Assembly: GCA_020061125.1 (NCBI GenBank)
Contig: JAGUYV010000391.1
Span: 1 to 16,929 of the forward strand
From: a bacterium
Lineage (GTDB): Bacteria; UBP15; UBA6099; DSWB01
Direction: 5' to 3'
Length of the DNA: 16,929 nt
Below, one piece after another: positions 6,355 through 12,956 of the stretch; within the stretch, counting starts at the first letter, position 1; every line of letters starts with the position of its first letter. Position numbers and translations under genes: made by a program. The notes under the pieces were generated by a model that saw only the letters and a program-made list of their open reading frames with translations, did not search any database and had not been told where the DNA came from.

Positions 6355-8850
6355 ATGAAAGCAGTTCTGATGGCCGGTGGCGAGGGGTCGCGCCTGCGCC
6401 CCATGACCCTGCAGAGGCCCAAGCCTCTGGTGCCCGTGTGCAACAGGGCCATGAGCGAACACATCGCCGCGCGCCTTAAGGAACACGGCTTCGACGACAT
6501 CTTCGTCACGCTCTATTACATGGGCGACGAGATCATGAGCTACTTCGGAGACGGCGCCGCCCTGGGCGTGAACATGACTTACTCGGTGGAGGAAAGCCCT
6601 CTGGGCACGGCGGGCGCCGTGAAACTCCTCGAACCGCACCTCAATGAAACCTTCCTCATCATCAGCGGCGACTGCCTCACGGACATTGACCTGACTGCGG
6701 CCATGGCGTTTCACAAGAAGTCCGGCTCCATGGCCACCATCGTGCTCACGCGCGTGGCCACCCCCTTGGAATACGGCGTGGTCATCGTTGACGATCAGGG
6801 ACGAATCAAGCGCTTCCTCGAAAAACCGGGCTGGGGCGAAGTGTTCAGCGACACCGTGAACACCGGCATCTACATCATCGAACCCCAGGTTCTCAAGCTC
6901 ATGGAGCCGGGCAAGAAATACGACTGGAGCAACGACATCTTCCCCCGGCTGCTGTCCGAAGGCAAACCCATTTACGGAAGCGTGCAGCCCGGCTACTGGT
7001 GCGACATCGGCAACCTCAAGCAATACCGAGAGGCGCACGAGGATTTCTTCGACAAAAAAATCAAGATGAACATCCCTGGCAGGCAGATCGAGTGCGGCGC
7101 ATGGGTCGGGGACAAGACCGAGATTGACCACGACGCCAAAATCCACCCCAAGGCCATCATCGGCGCGAACTGCCGCATCAAGAGCGGCGCGGTGATCAAC
7201 GAGTACACCGTGGTGGGCGACAACTGCATCATAGACGAGCGCGCGTCCGTGACCCGCTCCATCATCTTCAACAACACATATGTGGGAAAGACGGCCCGGC
7301 TGGTGGGAGCGGTGGTCCTGCGCAACAATGTGATCAACGAGGGCGTGCGCGTGCAGGATGGCGCAATCATCGGCGATTCCTGCATTATCGGCAAGGACTC
7401 GCGCGTGCGCACCCAGATCAAGATCTGGCCCGAGAAGAACATTCCCTCGGGCGCGGATGTGAACATGAATGTGGTGTACGCGCAGAACTGGCCCACCACC
7501 CTGTTCAGCGCCCTTGGCGTGCGCCGCGTTGGCAATGTGGAATTCACGCCCGAGTTCGGCGCGCGCCTCGGCTCCGCCTACGGCGCGTTCCTGCCCCAGG
7601 GCAGCACCGTGATCGTGAGCCGCAGCCCGCACAAGATGTCCCGCGTGATTAAGCGGTCGCTCGTGGGCGGGCTGATGAGCATGGGCGTGGATGTGGTGGA
7701 CATCCGTTCCGCGCCCCTGCCCATCGCGCGGCACATGGTGCGCACCACCGGCGCGGCCGGAGGCGTTCACACCCGCATCTCCCCGTATATGCCGGAAATG
7801 CTCCTGTCCGAGTTCTTCGACGAAAACGGCATCAATATCCCCACGGGCAAGGAGCGCAAAATCGAGGCCATTTTCACGCGAGAAGACTATCGCCGCACGG
7901 ATATGGCCGAGGTCGGCGTGCTCCGCTACGACGGCCGTTTCCTCGACCACTATCTGGACCATTTCTATTCCTGCGTGAACGCGGACGCCATCCGGGAGCG
8001 CAAGTATCGCATCGTGGTGGACTACTCCCACGGCAGCCTCTCCACCATGATGCCCCCGGTGTTGAGCGGACTCAACATTGACGCCGTGTCCGTGAACGCG
8101 TACATGGACCCGTCCATCACTCCGCGCGCGTCCGCCCTGGACCGCGGCGGACTCGGCGAGTTGTCCAAAATCTGCCGCTCCCTCAAGGCCGACCTCGGCA
8201 TCATGGTGGACGGCGAAGCGGAAAAAATATCGCTGATTGACAAAAAAGGCCGCGTGATTTCAGGACCCAGGCTCCTGGTCCTCATGCTGCGGCTCATCGC
8301 GTGCAAGGAGACCGGACCGCTCATCGCGTGCCAGGTCAACGCGCCTGCCGTGGTGCGCAAAATTATTCAGGAGATTGACGGCAAGGTTCTGCTCACCCAG
8401 GCCAACTCGCGCTCCCTCATGACCAAGACGCACAAGACCCCGGACATCGCGTTTGCGGGAGACATCAAGGGCGGCTTCATTTTCCCGGGCCACCAGCCCG
8501 CGTTCGACGCCATGATGTCCATCATCAAAATCCTCGAATACAAGGCCGTGTACGACATTTCCATAACGCAGCTCAACGATGAAATTCCCGCCGTTCACAT
8601 GCACAGCGAAACCATGCCCATCACCTGGGAAGGCAAGGGCAAGCTCATGCGCGTGCTCACGGACAAATACAAGAACAAAGAGCTGGATCTCACCGACGGC
8701 GTGCGCATGGCCGTGAACAAATCCGCGTGGGTCATGATCCGGCCCGACCCCACTGAACCGCTGGTGCATGTGATCGCCGAGGGCCGCGACACGGCCGAGG
8801 CGCGCCGCCTCGTCGGGCAGTACAAGGAGATCGTCGCAAAGGTGGAATGA
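6355..8850 (+). CDS. Sugar-phosphate nucleotidyltransferase / phosphohexomutase-like fusion
   Basis: This 831-residue fusion has three parts. Residues 1-235 are a nucleotidyltransferase with the signature MAGGEGSRLRPMTLQRPKP and the metal-binding GD at 105-106. Residues about 245-375 are a left-handed beta-helix with hexapeptide repeats. Residues about 380-831 are an alpha-D-phosphohexomutase-like domain. The overall plan matches proteins annotated as mannose-1-phosphate guanylyltransferase fused to phosphomannomutase. The mutase part lacks the usual TASHNP serine loop (HTRISPYMPEM at 472-482 instead) and the DxDxDR metal loop (DGEAEK at 619-624). It keeps the sugar loop region (GGFIFPGHQ) and the phosphate loop (RPDPTEP at 796-802). 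NDP-sugar synthesis for envelope glycans is likely, but the nucleotide and sugar cannot be fixed from sequence. The ribosome site AGGGGA lies 8 nt before the ATG. Confidence 0.85.
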   Translation: MKAVLMAGGEGSRLRPMTLQRPKPLVPVCNRAMSEHIAARLKEHGFDDIFVTLYYMGDEIMSYFGDGAALGVNMTYSVEESPLGTAGAVKLLEPHLNETFLIISGDCLTDIDLTAAMAFHKKSGSMATIVLTRVATPLEYGVVIVDDQGRIKRFLEKPGWGEVFSDTVNTGIYIIEPQVLKLMEPGKKYDWSNDIFPRLLSEGKPIYGSVQPGYWCDIGNLKQYREAHEDFFDKKIKMNIPGRQIECGAWVGDKTEIDHDAKIHPKAIIGANCRIKSGAVINEYTVVGDNCIIDERASVTRSIIFNNTYVGKTARLVGAVVLRNNVINEGVRVQDGAIIGDSCIIGKDSRVRTQIKIWPEKNIPSGADVNMNVVYAQNWPTTLFSALGVRRVGNVEFTPEFGARLGSAYGAFLPQGSTVIVSRSPHKMSRVIKRSLVGGLMSMGVDVVDIRSAPLPIARHMVRTTGAAGGVHTRISPYMPEMLLSEFFDENGINIPTGKERKIEAIFTREDYRRTDMAEVGVLRYDGRFLDHYLDHFYSCVNADAIRERKYRIVVDYSHGSLSTMMPPVLSGLNIDAVSVNAYMDPSITPRASALDRGGLGELSKICRSLKADLGIMVDGEAEKISLIDKKGRVISGPRLLVLMLRLIACKETGPLIACQVNAPAVVRKIIQEIDGKVLLTQANSRSLMTKTHKTPDIAFAGDIKGGFIFPGHQPAFDAMMSIIKILEYKAVYDISITQLNDEIPAVHMHSETMPITWEGKGKLMRVLTDKYKNKELDLTDGVRMAVNKSAWVMIRPDPTEPLVHVIAEGRDTAEARRLVGQYKEIVAKVE

Positions 8851-8880
8851 CCGGCGCGGTTTGACAATAGGAAACCACGG

Positions 8881-8911
8881 AACGGCCCCGCCGCCACGGG
8901 GCCGTTTTTTT
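8881..8911 (+). terminator. Rho-independent terminator of the ftsH unit
   Basis: A perfect 9-bp GC-rich stem (ACGGCCCCG at 8882-8890 with CGGGGCCGT at 8897-8905) has a 6-nt loop and runs into seven T residues (8905-8911). An outer A-T pair extends it. It lies 30 bp after the nucleotidyltransferase stop and directly before the nikR promoter. Confidence 0.92.
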
Positions 8912-8913
8912 AT

Positions 8914-8942
8914 TTGATCTGCGCCGCCGCACTCACTAAAAT
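8914..8942 (+). promoter_or_regulatory. Putative sigma70 promoter of nikR
   Basis: TTGATC at 8914-8919 is followed by a 17-bp spacer and TAAAAT at 8937-8942. The predicted start is near 8949, inside the inverted repeat at 8945-8976. The promoter begins immediately after the upstream terminator T-tract. Confidence 0.65.
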
Positions 8943-8944
8943 AC

Positions 8945-8976
8945 CAGTGTTAATTTCTGTTGCAATCGTCACACTG
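8945..8976 (+). promoter_or_regulatory. Putative NikR operator (autoregulation)
   Basis: Two 9-bp arms, CAGTGTTAA (8945-8953) and GTCACACTG (8968-8976), are inverted with 7 of 9 positions matching and a 14-bp spacer. The arm centres are 23 bp apart, about two helical turns, which suits two ribbon-helix-helix dimers of a NikR tetramer. The arms differ from the E. coli GTATGA half-site. From memory they look closer to the GTGTTAC-type sites reported for deltaproteobacterial NikR. The site covers the predicted nikR start point, as expected for autorepression. Confidence 0.55.
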
Positions 8977-8992
8977 AACAGGAGACTGCAAT

Positions 8993-9409
8993 ATGGAAAA
9001 TATGGTGCGATTCGGAATTTCCATTGAAGAAGACCTGCTCGAGAAGTTCGGGGCATTCATGCAGCGCAAGGGATACCACAACAGGTCCGAGGCCATCCGC
9101 GACCTGATCCGGGACAGGCTCGTGAAAGAAGAATGGGAAGGCGGGGAAGCCCAGGCCATCGGCGTCGTGTCCATCATATACAGCCATGACTCGCACGAGC
9201 TGTCCCACAAGCTCACGCACGCGCAGCACGAGGAGATCAGCAACATCGTGGCCACGCTGCATGTTCATGTGGATCGCCAGAACTGCCTGGAAGTGCTCGT
9301 GTTGCGCGGCCGTGGCCGCGACCTGGCGCGGCTTGGCGATTCGCTCATTTCCACCAAGGGCGTGAAGCACGGACGCACAAGTTTCACAACCCTGGGCGCG
9401 ATCACATGA
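8993..9409 (+). CDS. nikR: Nickel-responsive transcriptional regulator NikR
   Basis: This 138-residue protein is full length for the family. An N-terminal ribbon-helix-helix DNA-binding domain (VRFGISIEEDLLEKF, then NRSEAIRDLIRDRL) is followed by the ACT-like nickel-binding domain. The high-affinity nickel ligands are present as H79 (HAQHE), H90 and H92 (TLHVHVD) and C98 (QNCLEVLVLRG). These match E. coli H76, H87, H89 and C95 with a +3 offset. The start at 8993 is set by the AGGAGA ribosome site at 8980-8985. A second ATG at codon 4 is less well placed. No nickel transporter, hydrogenase or urease gene lies in the window, so the other regulon members must be elsewhere. Confidence 0.96.
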   Translation: MENMVRFGISIEEDLLEKFGAFMQRKGYHNRSEAIRDLIRDRLVKEEWEGGEAQAIGVVSIIYSHDSHELSHKLTHAQHEEISNIVATLHVHVDRQNCLEVLVLRGRGRDLARLGDSLISTKGVKHGRTSFTTLGAIT

Positions 9410-9477
9410 TTTTATGCGCGTGTGACACTCCGGGGCGCGGCGGGCAAATTTTCAAAGAGCCTCTGGGCGCGCATGTT

Positions 9478-9505
9478 TGGACAACAGGCGGAGACTCAAT
9501 ATAAT
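9478..9505 (+). promoter_or_regulatory. Putative sigma70 promoter of the phasin-like gene pair
   Basis: TGGACA at 9478-9483 (5 of 6 consensus positions) is followed by a 16-bp spacer and a perfect TATAAT at 9500-9505. The predicted start is near 9512, giving a leader of about 56 nt that includes a GC palindrome (GCGGCGCCGC). It sits in the 158-bp gap after nikR, so the downstream genes probably have their own promoter. Confidence 0.7.
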
Positions 9506-9567
9506 CTGAAAGAGCGGAGCTGGCTGGCGCGGCGCCGCAAAAACCACGAACGGCGCAGGGTGTGAAC

Positions 9568-9870
9568 ATGGCCGCATCGGGCGGAACCATAAAGGATATG
9601 CTTCTGGCGGGACTGGGCGTATTTACGCTCACGCGAGACCGCATCGAGAGCATTGTGGACGGCCTGGTGGATCGCGGCGGACTCAAGCGGAGCGACGCGC
9701 AGGCTCTTGTCGAGAAGCTCTCCACACGCGCCGAACAGGAGCGCGCTGTGCTGGCCGAGATTGTCAGGGAACAGATGTCGCAGACCGTGAGCGCTCTGGG
9801 CGTGGTCACCCGCGACGATCTCGGCGCCCTGGCCAGGCGCATTGAGGCCATCGAGAAACTGCTGGACTGA
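9568..9870 (+). CDS. Phasin-like small helical protein
   Basis: This 100-residue protein is predicted to be almost all helix. It has a hydrophobic start (MLLAGLGVFTLTRDRIESIV), a GGLKRSDAQALVEKL segment, a charged amphipathic helix with RAEQERAVLAEIV, and a C-terminal LGVVTRDDLGALARRIEAIE. This order resembles the short proteins annotated as PHA-synthesis-regulator phasins (COG3937-like, from memory), though no PHA synthase is nearby. Such proteins may coat granules or have a more general coiled-coil role. I chose the ATG at 9568 over a GTG 6 bp upstream because the AGGG at 9557-9560 is correctly spaced only for the ATG. Confidence 0.75.
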   Translation: MAASGGTIKDMLLAGLGVFTLTRDRIESIVDGLVDRGGLKRSDAQALVEKLSTRAEQERAVLAEIVREQMSQTVSALGVVTRDDLGALARRIEAIEKLLD

Positions 9871-9893
9871 CTTTATCGGGAGAGCGTCAAGCC

Positions 9894-10238
9894 ATGCCCA
9901 TTCGATTGAGCAAACCCGCCCTGGCAGCCCTGGGCCTTTTGAAAATCATCACCGGCGGCAGCCCGGCTTCAGGCGCGGATTCCAGCGAACGCAACGGCAT
10001 GCCTGATCTCGACACTCTCGTGGAAACCGGCGAGGAGCTTTACGACTCCATGCTCCTGCGCGCCAAGGAACGCCGGGACCGCATCGAGCAGGACATCAAA
10101 ACGGGTTTGGCGGGCGTGCTGTCCGAACTCGGCCTTGCCACGCGAGAGGAGATCCGCAATCTTCGCGATTCCATGTCCCGCGAAACCGGCGATGACGATA
10201 CGCAACCAACCGATTCTCCCGGCAACAAGGACGCTTAA
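9894..10238 (+). CDS. Second phasin-like protein, diverged paralogue
   Basis: This 114-residue protein shares its C-terminal signature with the preceding gene: LSELGLATREEIRNL here against SALGVVTRDDLGAL there. It also has an ERRDRIEQDI amphipathic helix, so the two are probably tandem paralogues. The N-terminal part differs: a short hydrophobic stretch (LAALGLLKIIT) and a disordered, Ser/Gly-rich segment. The C-terminus is an acidic, disordered tail (about residues 97-114). GGGAGAG at 9878-9884 provides a ribosome site 9 nt before the ATG. The 23-bp gap from the upstream gene implies cotranscription. Partner or heteromer formation with the upstream protein is an inference. Confidence 0.7.
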   Translation: MPIRLSKPALAALGLLKIITGGSPASGADSSERNGMPDLDTLVETGEELYDSMLLRAKERRDRIEQDIKTGLAGVLSELGLATREEIRNLRDSMSRETGDDDTQPTDSPGNKDA

Positions 10239-10240
10239 TC

Positions 10241-10495
10241 ATGAGCAGGGATCAATATGACGACATGCAATTCTGGCGCTGCCCGCAACTGGGCGGCGGG
10301 GTTCCGTTTTCGCATTGCCGCAAAACCAACGATGCGTTGCCCTGCCCGCGCATCATCGAGTGCTGGGGCCGCAAAATAGATGTGCCCCGGTTTCTTGTTG
10401 ACAATTACACTGAAGAAGAACTCAAGAAAGCGCTCAAACCCTCGGGCGGCCGTCTGGCAACCATCTTCGAAACCGCGGAAAAATTTTCCCGCTGA
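10241..10495 (+). CDS. Small four-cysteine protein, possible metal-binding
   Basis: This 84-residue cytoplasmic protein has four cysteines in its first half (C14, C26, C35, C41) within FWRCPQLGGGVPFSHCR and LPCPRIIECWG, followed by a helical C-terminus (YTEEELKKAL). The spacing C-x11-C-x8-C-x5-C and the CP / HC context fit a small zinc ribbon or an Fe-S-type site. I recall similar unnamed small proteins with a CPxLGG..VPF..C pattern in deltaproteobacteria but cannot name a family. It starts 2 bp after the previous stop, with AAGGA at 10227-10231 as ribosome site, so it is in the phasin-like operon. Confidence 0.75.
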   Translation: MSRDQYDDMQFWRCPQLGGGVPFSHCRKTNDALPCPRIIECWGRKIDVPRFLVDNYTEEELKKALKPSGGRLATIFETAEKFSR

Positions 10496-10589
10496 CATTA
10501 TCAAAACAAAAATAACCAGAGAGGGACACAGAGAGAGCGGCTCGTGGCCGCGCTCAAAAACCGTCTCCCTGGTATCCTGTTAAATGTAG

Positions 10590-10611
10590 GGCGGCGTCGC
10601 CGAACGCCGCC
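10590..10611. repeat. GC-rich hairpin in spacer
   Basis: GGCGGCGT at 10590-10597 is the perfect reverse complement of ACGCCGCC at 10604-10611, with a CGCCGA loop. There is no T-tract on either side, so it is not an ordinary terminator. It could be a dispersed REP-like element or an mRNA 3'-end stabiliser. Confidence 0.55.
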
Positions 10612-10706
10612 ACCGCAAGGCGAAGGATTCGCGAAAAATTAAAAATCAAAGAACGCAACAGAGGCCACAGAGAAAGCCGGGGGTTCAGGGATTCTAACCG
10701 GATCCC

Positions 10707-10763
10707 CTCCGTATCTCCGTGGAATCTCCGTGTTCTCCGTGATAAGTCTGCGCCTTGCTCCGT
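10707..10763. repeat. Five-copy CTCCGT(G) imperfect repeat cluster
   Basis: CTCCGT occurs at 10707, 10715, 10726, 10735 and 10758, with irregular 8-23 bp steps and most copies followed by G. The complement CACGGAG resembles the ACAGAG motifs found about 40-190 bp upstream in the opposite orientation. Confidence 0.6.
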
Positions 10764-10776
10764 GGTGTCCTATTCG

Positions 10777-11835
10777 TTATTTCCCGTCCACGGCCTGTTT
10801 CACCACTGCCGCGAAATCCATGACATCCGCTTTGCTCGTGTCGAACGATGTGACCAGGCGCGCCATGCGCGTCGCCGGATCCTCGATATGAAACGAGAAG
10901 CGTTTTTGAATTTTGGGGATGGCGCGTTCCGGGAACCGGCACCACACCATGTTGATATCCGTGGGGAAGCAGATCTCCACGCCGGGAATTTTTTCGAGCT
11001 GCGCGCGGAGCAGGGCGGCCATGGCGTTGGCGTGGCGCGCATTGCGCAGCCACAAATCGTCGCGAAGCAGGGCCTCGAACTGCGCGCCGATGAACCGCAT
11101 CTTGCTCATCAGGTGCAGGCCCTGCTTGCGGATCCACGGGAAATCCTTTGCCAGGTTTTTGTCGAAAAATACCACGGCTTCACCGAACAGGATTCCGTTT
11201 TTGGTGCCGCCGAAACTCAAAACATCCACGCCCGCGGCGCGCGTGAAATCGCGCAGGGGCGAATCCAGAGCGGCCGCGGCGTTTGCCAGCCGCGCGCCGT
11301 CCATGTGCAGGCGCAGGCCGTGTTTGCGCGCGAAGCGCGACAGGGCGCGGATTTCGTCAATCGAGTACAGCGTGCCGCGCTCCGTGGCCTGGGTCACGGA
11401 AATCACGGCGGGCTGGGACTGGTGCTGGTTGCCTGCAGCGAGAAGAAACGGCTCCAGGGTTTGCGCCATGATTTTCCCATTCATATGCGGAACGGGGTCC
11501 AGGCGCGCGCCCGTGCATTTCTCGACCGCCCCGCATTCGTCCACCAGAATGTGCGCCACGGATGAACACAGCACGCTCTGGTGCGGCTTGAGCATGGCGG
11601 ACAGACCCAGAACATTGGCCGCGGTTCCGTTGCTCACAAGAAACGCGAGGCAATTGCCGCCGAACTGTTTTTCGATGAGTTTCACGGCGCGCGCGGTCCA
11701 CTCGTCCGCGCCGTATGCGGGCGCATGCCCGGCGTTGGCGAGCGCCAGAGCTTTCATGATTTCAGGAGGCGCGCCCGCCCAGTTGTCGCTCGCGAAATGC
11801 CGGTTCGCCTTGTCTTTCCTGTCTTTCGCCGTCAT
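10777..11835 (-). CDS. ltaE: Low-specificity L-threonine aldolase (PLP-dependent)
   Basis: This 352-residue fold-type I PLP enzyme is predicted to cleave L-threonine/allo-threonine to glycine and acetaldehyde. The PLP lysine is K212 in LSFGGTKNG, the pyridine-nitrogen aspartate is D179 in HMDGARL, and the cofactor phosphate loop is SNGTAAN at 68-74. The FASDNWAGAPPEIM start is typical of the family. The open frame extends 23 codons further upstream, but that would overlap the previous gene by 62 bp. The chosen ATG at 11833-11835 has a GGAG site 10 nt upstream and leaves a 7-bp gap. The gene is probably cotranscribed with the secreted protein upstream. Related beta-eliminating lyases cannot be fully excluded. 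Confidence 0.85.
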   Translation of the reverse strand: MTAKDRKDKANRHFASDNWAGAPPEIMKALALANAGHAPAYGADEWTARAVKLIEKQFGGNCLAFLVSNGTAANVLGLSAMLKPHQSVLCSSVAHILVDECGAVEKCTGARLDPVPHMNGKIMAQTLEPFLLAAGNQHQSQPAVISVTQATERGTLYSIDEIRALSRFARKHGLRLHMDGARLANAAAALDSPLRDFTRAAGVDVLSFGGTKNGILFGEAVVFFDKNLAKDFPWIRKQGLHLMSKMRFIGAQFEALLRDDLWLRNARHANAMAALLRAQLEKIPGVEICFPTDINMVWCRFPERAIPKIQKRFSFHIEDPATRMARLVTSFDTSKADVMDFAAVVKQAVDGK

Positions 11836-11842
11836 GGATGAA

Positions 11843-12679
11843 TTACTCCGTGTCTGTTTCTCCGGTTGTGAATGAAAAGGCGTACACCCTGGCCTTGAGT
11901 CCATCGTCCGGGAGGAAGAACACCTGCCCGTCGAGCCAGGCGGCTCCCTCGCGGCTCAAGGACGATCCCTCGACGGATTGCCCGAGCGCAAAGCGTTTGG
12001 CCAGGTTCCAGTTTTCGATGTCTATCCAGTCCAGGTAACCGCCGCCCGTGCACATGAGATGGCCGCTCACGGCCTTGCAGTCCTGGTATCCCACGCCCGT
12101 GGGGCTGGGCCGTTTTTCGATGATTTCTCCCTTGCGGGTGAAGAAGTAGAAATCGCGCGCGTTCCAGTTCGCGCCGATGATCGTGTCCCCGTGGCATGCC
12201 ACGGCGCCGATGTGGTCGTCCGCCTGGAACACAATTTTGTGGCGCAGGGTCTCGGGGTCCACGATGGTCATGTAGGTGTGGCTGTACTCGTCGTAGACCG
12301 CCACGGGAACCCAGATGTATTTGCCGTCGAAATCAATGCCGCCGGGGTGGAAGTCGAAGAGTTTTTCGATGTTTTTTTTGGAGGCGAGGGCGCCGTCCAA
12401 ACGGTTGACCTTGAAAAGGTACGCGCTTGATGTGAACTTGTCCACGCCGGTGAAGAAATAGTGCTCGCGGGTTACGAAAAGGCCCTGCACATGCGTGGCG
12501 TCAAATGGGAATGGGTCTGACATGTATGAAAGCGTGAGCGTATCAGCTGCGGCCGCCTCCGGCGGCAGTGCGGGCGGCGGGACCGCGGCAATAGCCGCCC
12601 GCGCGCAGAGCATCACAAGGAGCAGCGCGGCGGCTGCCGAAATTCGTATTCTGGTCTGAAAGGCGTTCTTCGTCTTCAT
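11843..12679 (-). CDS. Secreted protein, putative beta-propeller
   Basis: This 278-residue protein has a basic N-region and a hydrophobic core (ISAAAALLLVMLCA), with predicted signal peptidase cleavage near AIA at 29-31. The mature part is beta-rich, with repeated short strands such as HVQGLFVT, HPGGIDFDGKYIWVP (111-125) and GAVACHGDTIIGAN. This is the type seen in six-bladed propeller relatives. The HPGGIDFDG.YIWVPVA block reminds me of DUF6454-type proteins, from memory only. No catalytic residues can be assigned. The cytosolic threonine aldolase follows after 7 bp, with no obvious functional link. No clear Shine-Dalgarno site precedes the ATG, and a TACAAT box at 12694-12689 would place the transcript start almost at the ATG. 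Confidence 0.8.
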   Translation of the reverse strand: MKTKNAFQTRIRISAAAALLLVMLCARAAIAAVPPPALPPEAAAADTLTLSYMSDPFPFDATHVQGLFVTREHYFFTGVDKFTSSAYLFKVNRLDGALASKKNIEKLFDFHPGGIDFDGKYIWVPVAVYDEYSHTYMTIVDPETLRHKIVFQADDHIGAVACHGDTIIGANWNARDFYFFTRKGEIIEKRPSPTGVGYQDCKAVSGHLMCTGGGYLDWIDIENWNLAKRFALGQSVEGSSLSREGAAWLDGQVFFLPDDGLKARVYAFSFTTGETDTE

Positions 12680-12737
12680 AATGCAATTATTGTAACCGCA
12701 TTCGGGCGTATCGGCTCAATGCCAGCAAAATCACATG

Positions 12738-12750
12738 CCGGTGACACCGG
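12738..12750. promoter_or_regulatory. 13-bp perfect palindrome, possible operator
   Basis: CCGGTG and CACCGG are perfect inverted 6-bp arms around a single central A. The site is about 60 bp from the minus-strand gene start and 75 bp upstream of the plus-strand promoter. It could equally be part of a dispersed repeat. Confidence 0.35.
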
Positions 12751-12801
12751 AATCCAGACGCAATGAAATGGCGAAAATTGTCATATTTATTTGCCGAAAA
12801 A

Positions 12802-12831
12802 TTGTTGTTTTTGAAAGATATATGTTAGAAT
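12802..12831 (+). promoter_or_regulatory. Putative extended -10 promoter for the surface lipoprotein
   Basis: TAGAAT at 12826-12831 is preceded by TGT at 12823-12825, forming an extended -10. A weak TTGTTG at 12802-12807 lies 18 bp upstream of the -10. The predicted start is near 12838, leaving a long leader of about 135 nt. Confidence 0.55.
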
Positions 12832-12858
12832 GATGAAGGCAGGACAGAATAACCCGTC

Positions 12859-12956
12859 AGGAAAACGGAATTCGAAAACCAGTGTTGGTGGAATCATGCG
12901 GGCCGGGAAAGCCGGTCGAGACATGGTTAGTTAGCGCAAACGGGTGCGGTTTTCCT
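12859..12956 (+). ncRNA. Candidate structured leader RNA (four-helix junction)
   Basis: AGGAAAAC (12859-12866) pairs perfectly with GTTTTCCT (12949-12956), closing a 98-nt domain. Inside it are three hairpins in series. They are ACCA/TGGT (12878-12881 with 12886-12889), a long hairpin at 12892-12928 with AATCATG/CATGGTT and GGCCGG/CCGGTC stems around a GAAAG loop and an internal loop with GAGA on one side, and CGCA/TGCG (12935-12938 with 12945-12948). It sits between the putative promoter and the lipoprotein start. No known riboswitch consensus was recognised. Folding was done by eye, so chance pairing is possible. Confidence 0.45.

Larger units (their letters stand above)
10496..10776. other. 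Non-coding spacer with degenerate short repeats and a GC hairpin
   Basis: This 281-bp region between two convergent genes has no convincing ORF. It contains ACAGAG-type motifs (around 10515-10536 and 10658-10676), the hairpin at 10590-10611, and a CTCCGT cluster at 10707-10763. No rho-independent terminator with a T-tract is seen for either flanking gene. Confidence 0.7.

Noticed and set aside
5131-8031. 966-codon minus-strand ORF opposite the operon
   Set aside because: It spans three genes with good starts and motifs on the other strand. Its composition (His/Ala/Val/Gly-rich) is typical of antisense shadow.
9419-9427. GTGTGACAC palindrome after nikR as a second NikR site
   Set aside because: The arms are only 4 bp apart by 1 bp, the wrong geometry for NikR.
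10536-10560. Terminator after the four-cysteine gene
   Set aside because: GAGCGGC/GCCGCGCTC pairs only with a bulge and is followed by A residues, not T, on the plus strand.
11836-11904. Longer N-terminus for the threonine aldolase
   Set aside because: It would overlap the upstream gene by 62 bp and lacks a ribosome site, while the ATG at 11835 has GGAG and begins near the usual family start.
12895-12948. Cyclic-di-GMP-I (GEMM) riboswitch
   Set aside because: A GGTTAGTTAGCG stretch and a GAAA loop recall parts of GEMM, but the conserved GCAAACC...GGACGCAAAGCC arm is missing and the helix order differs.
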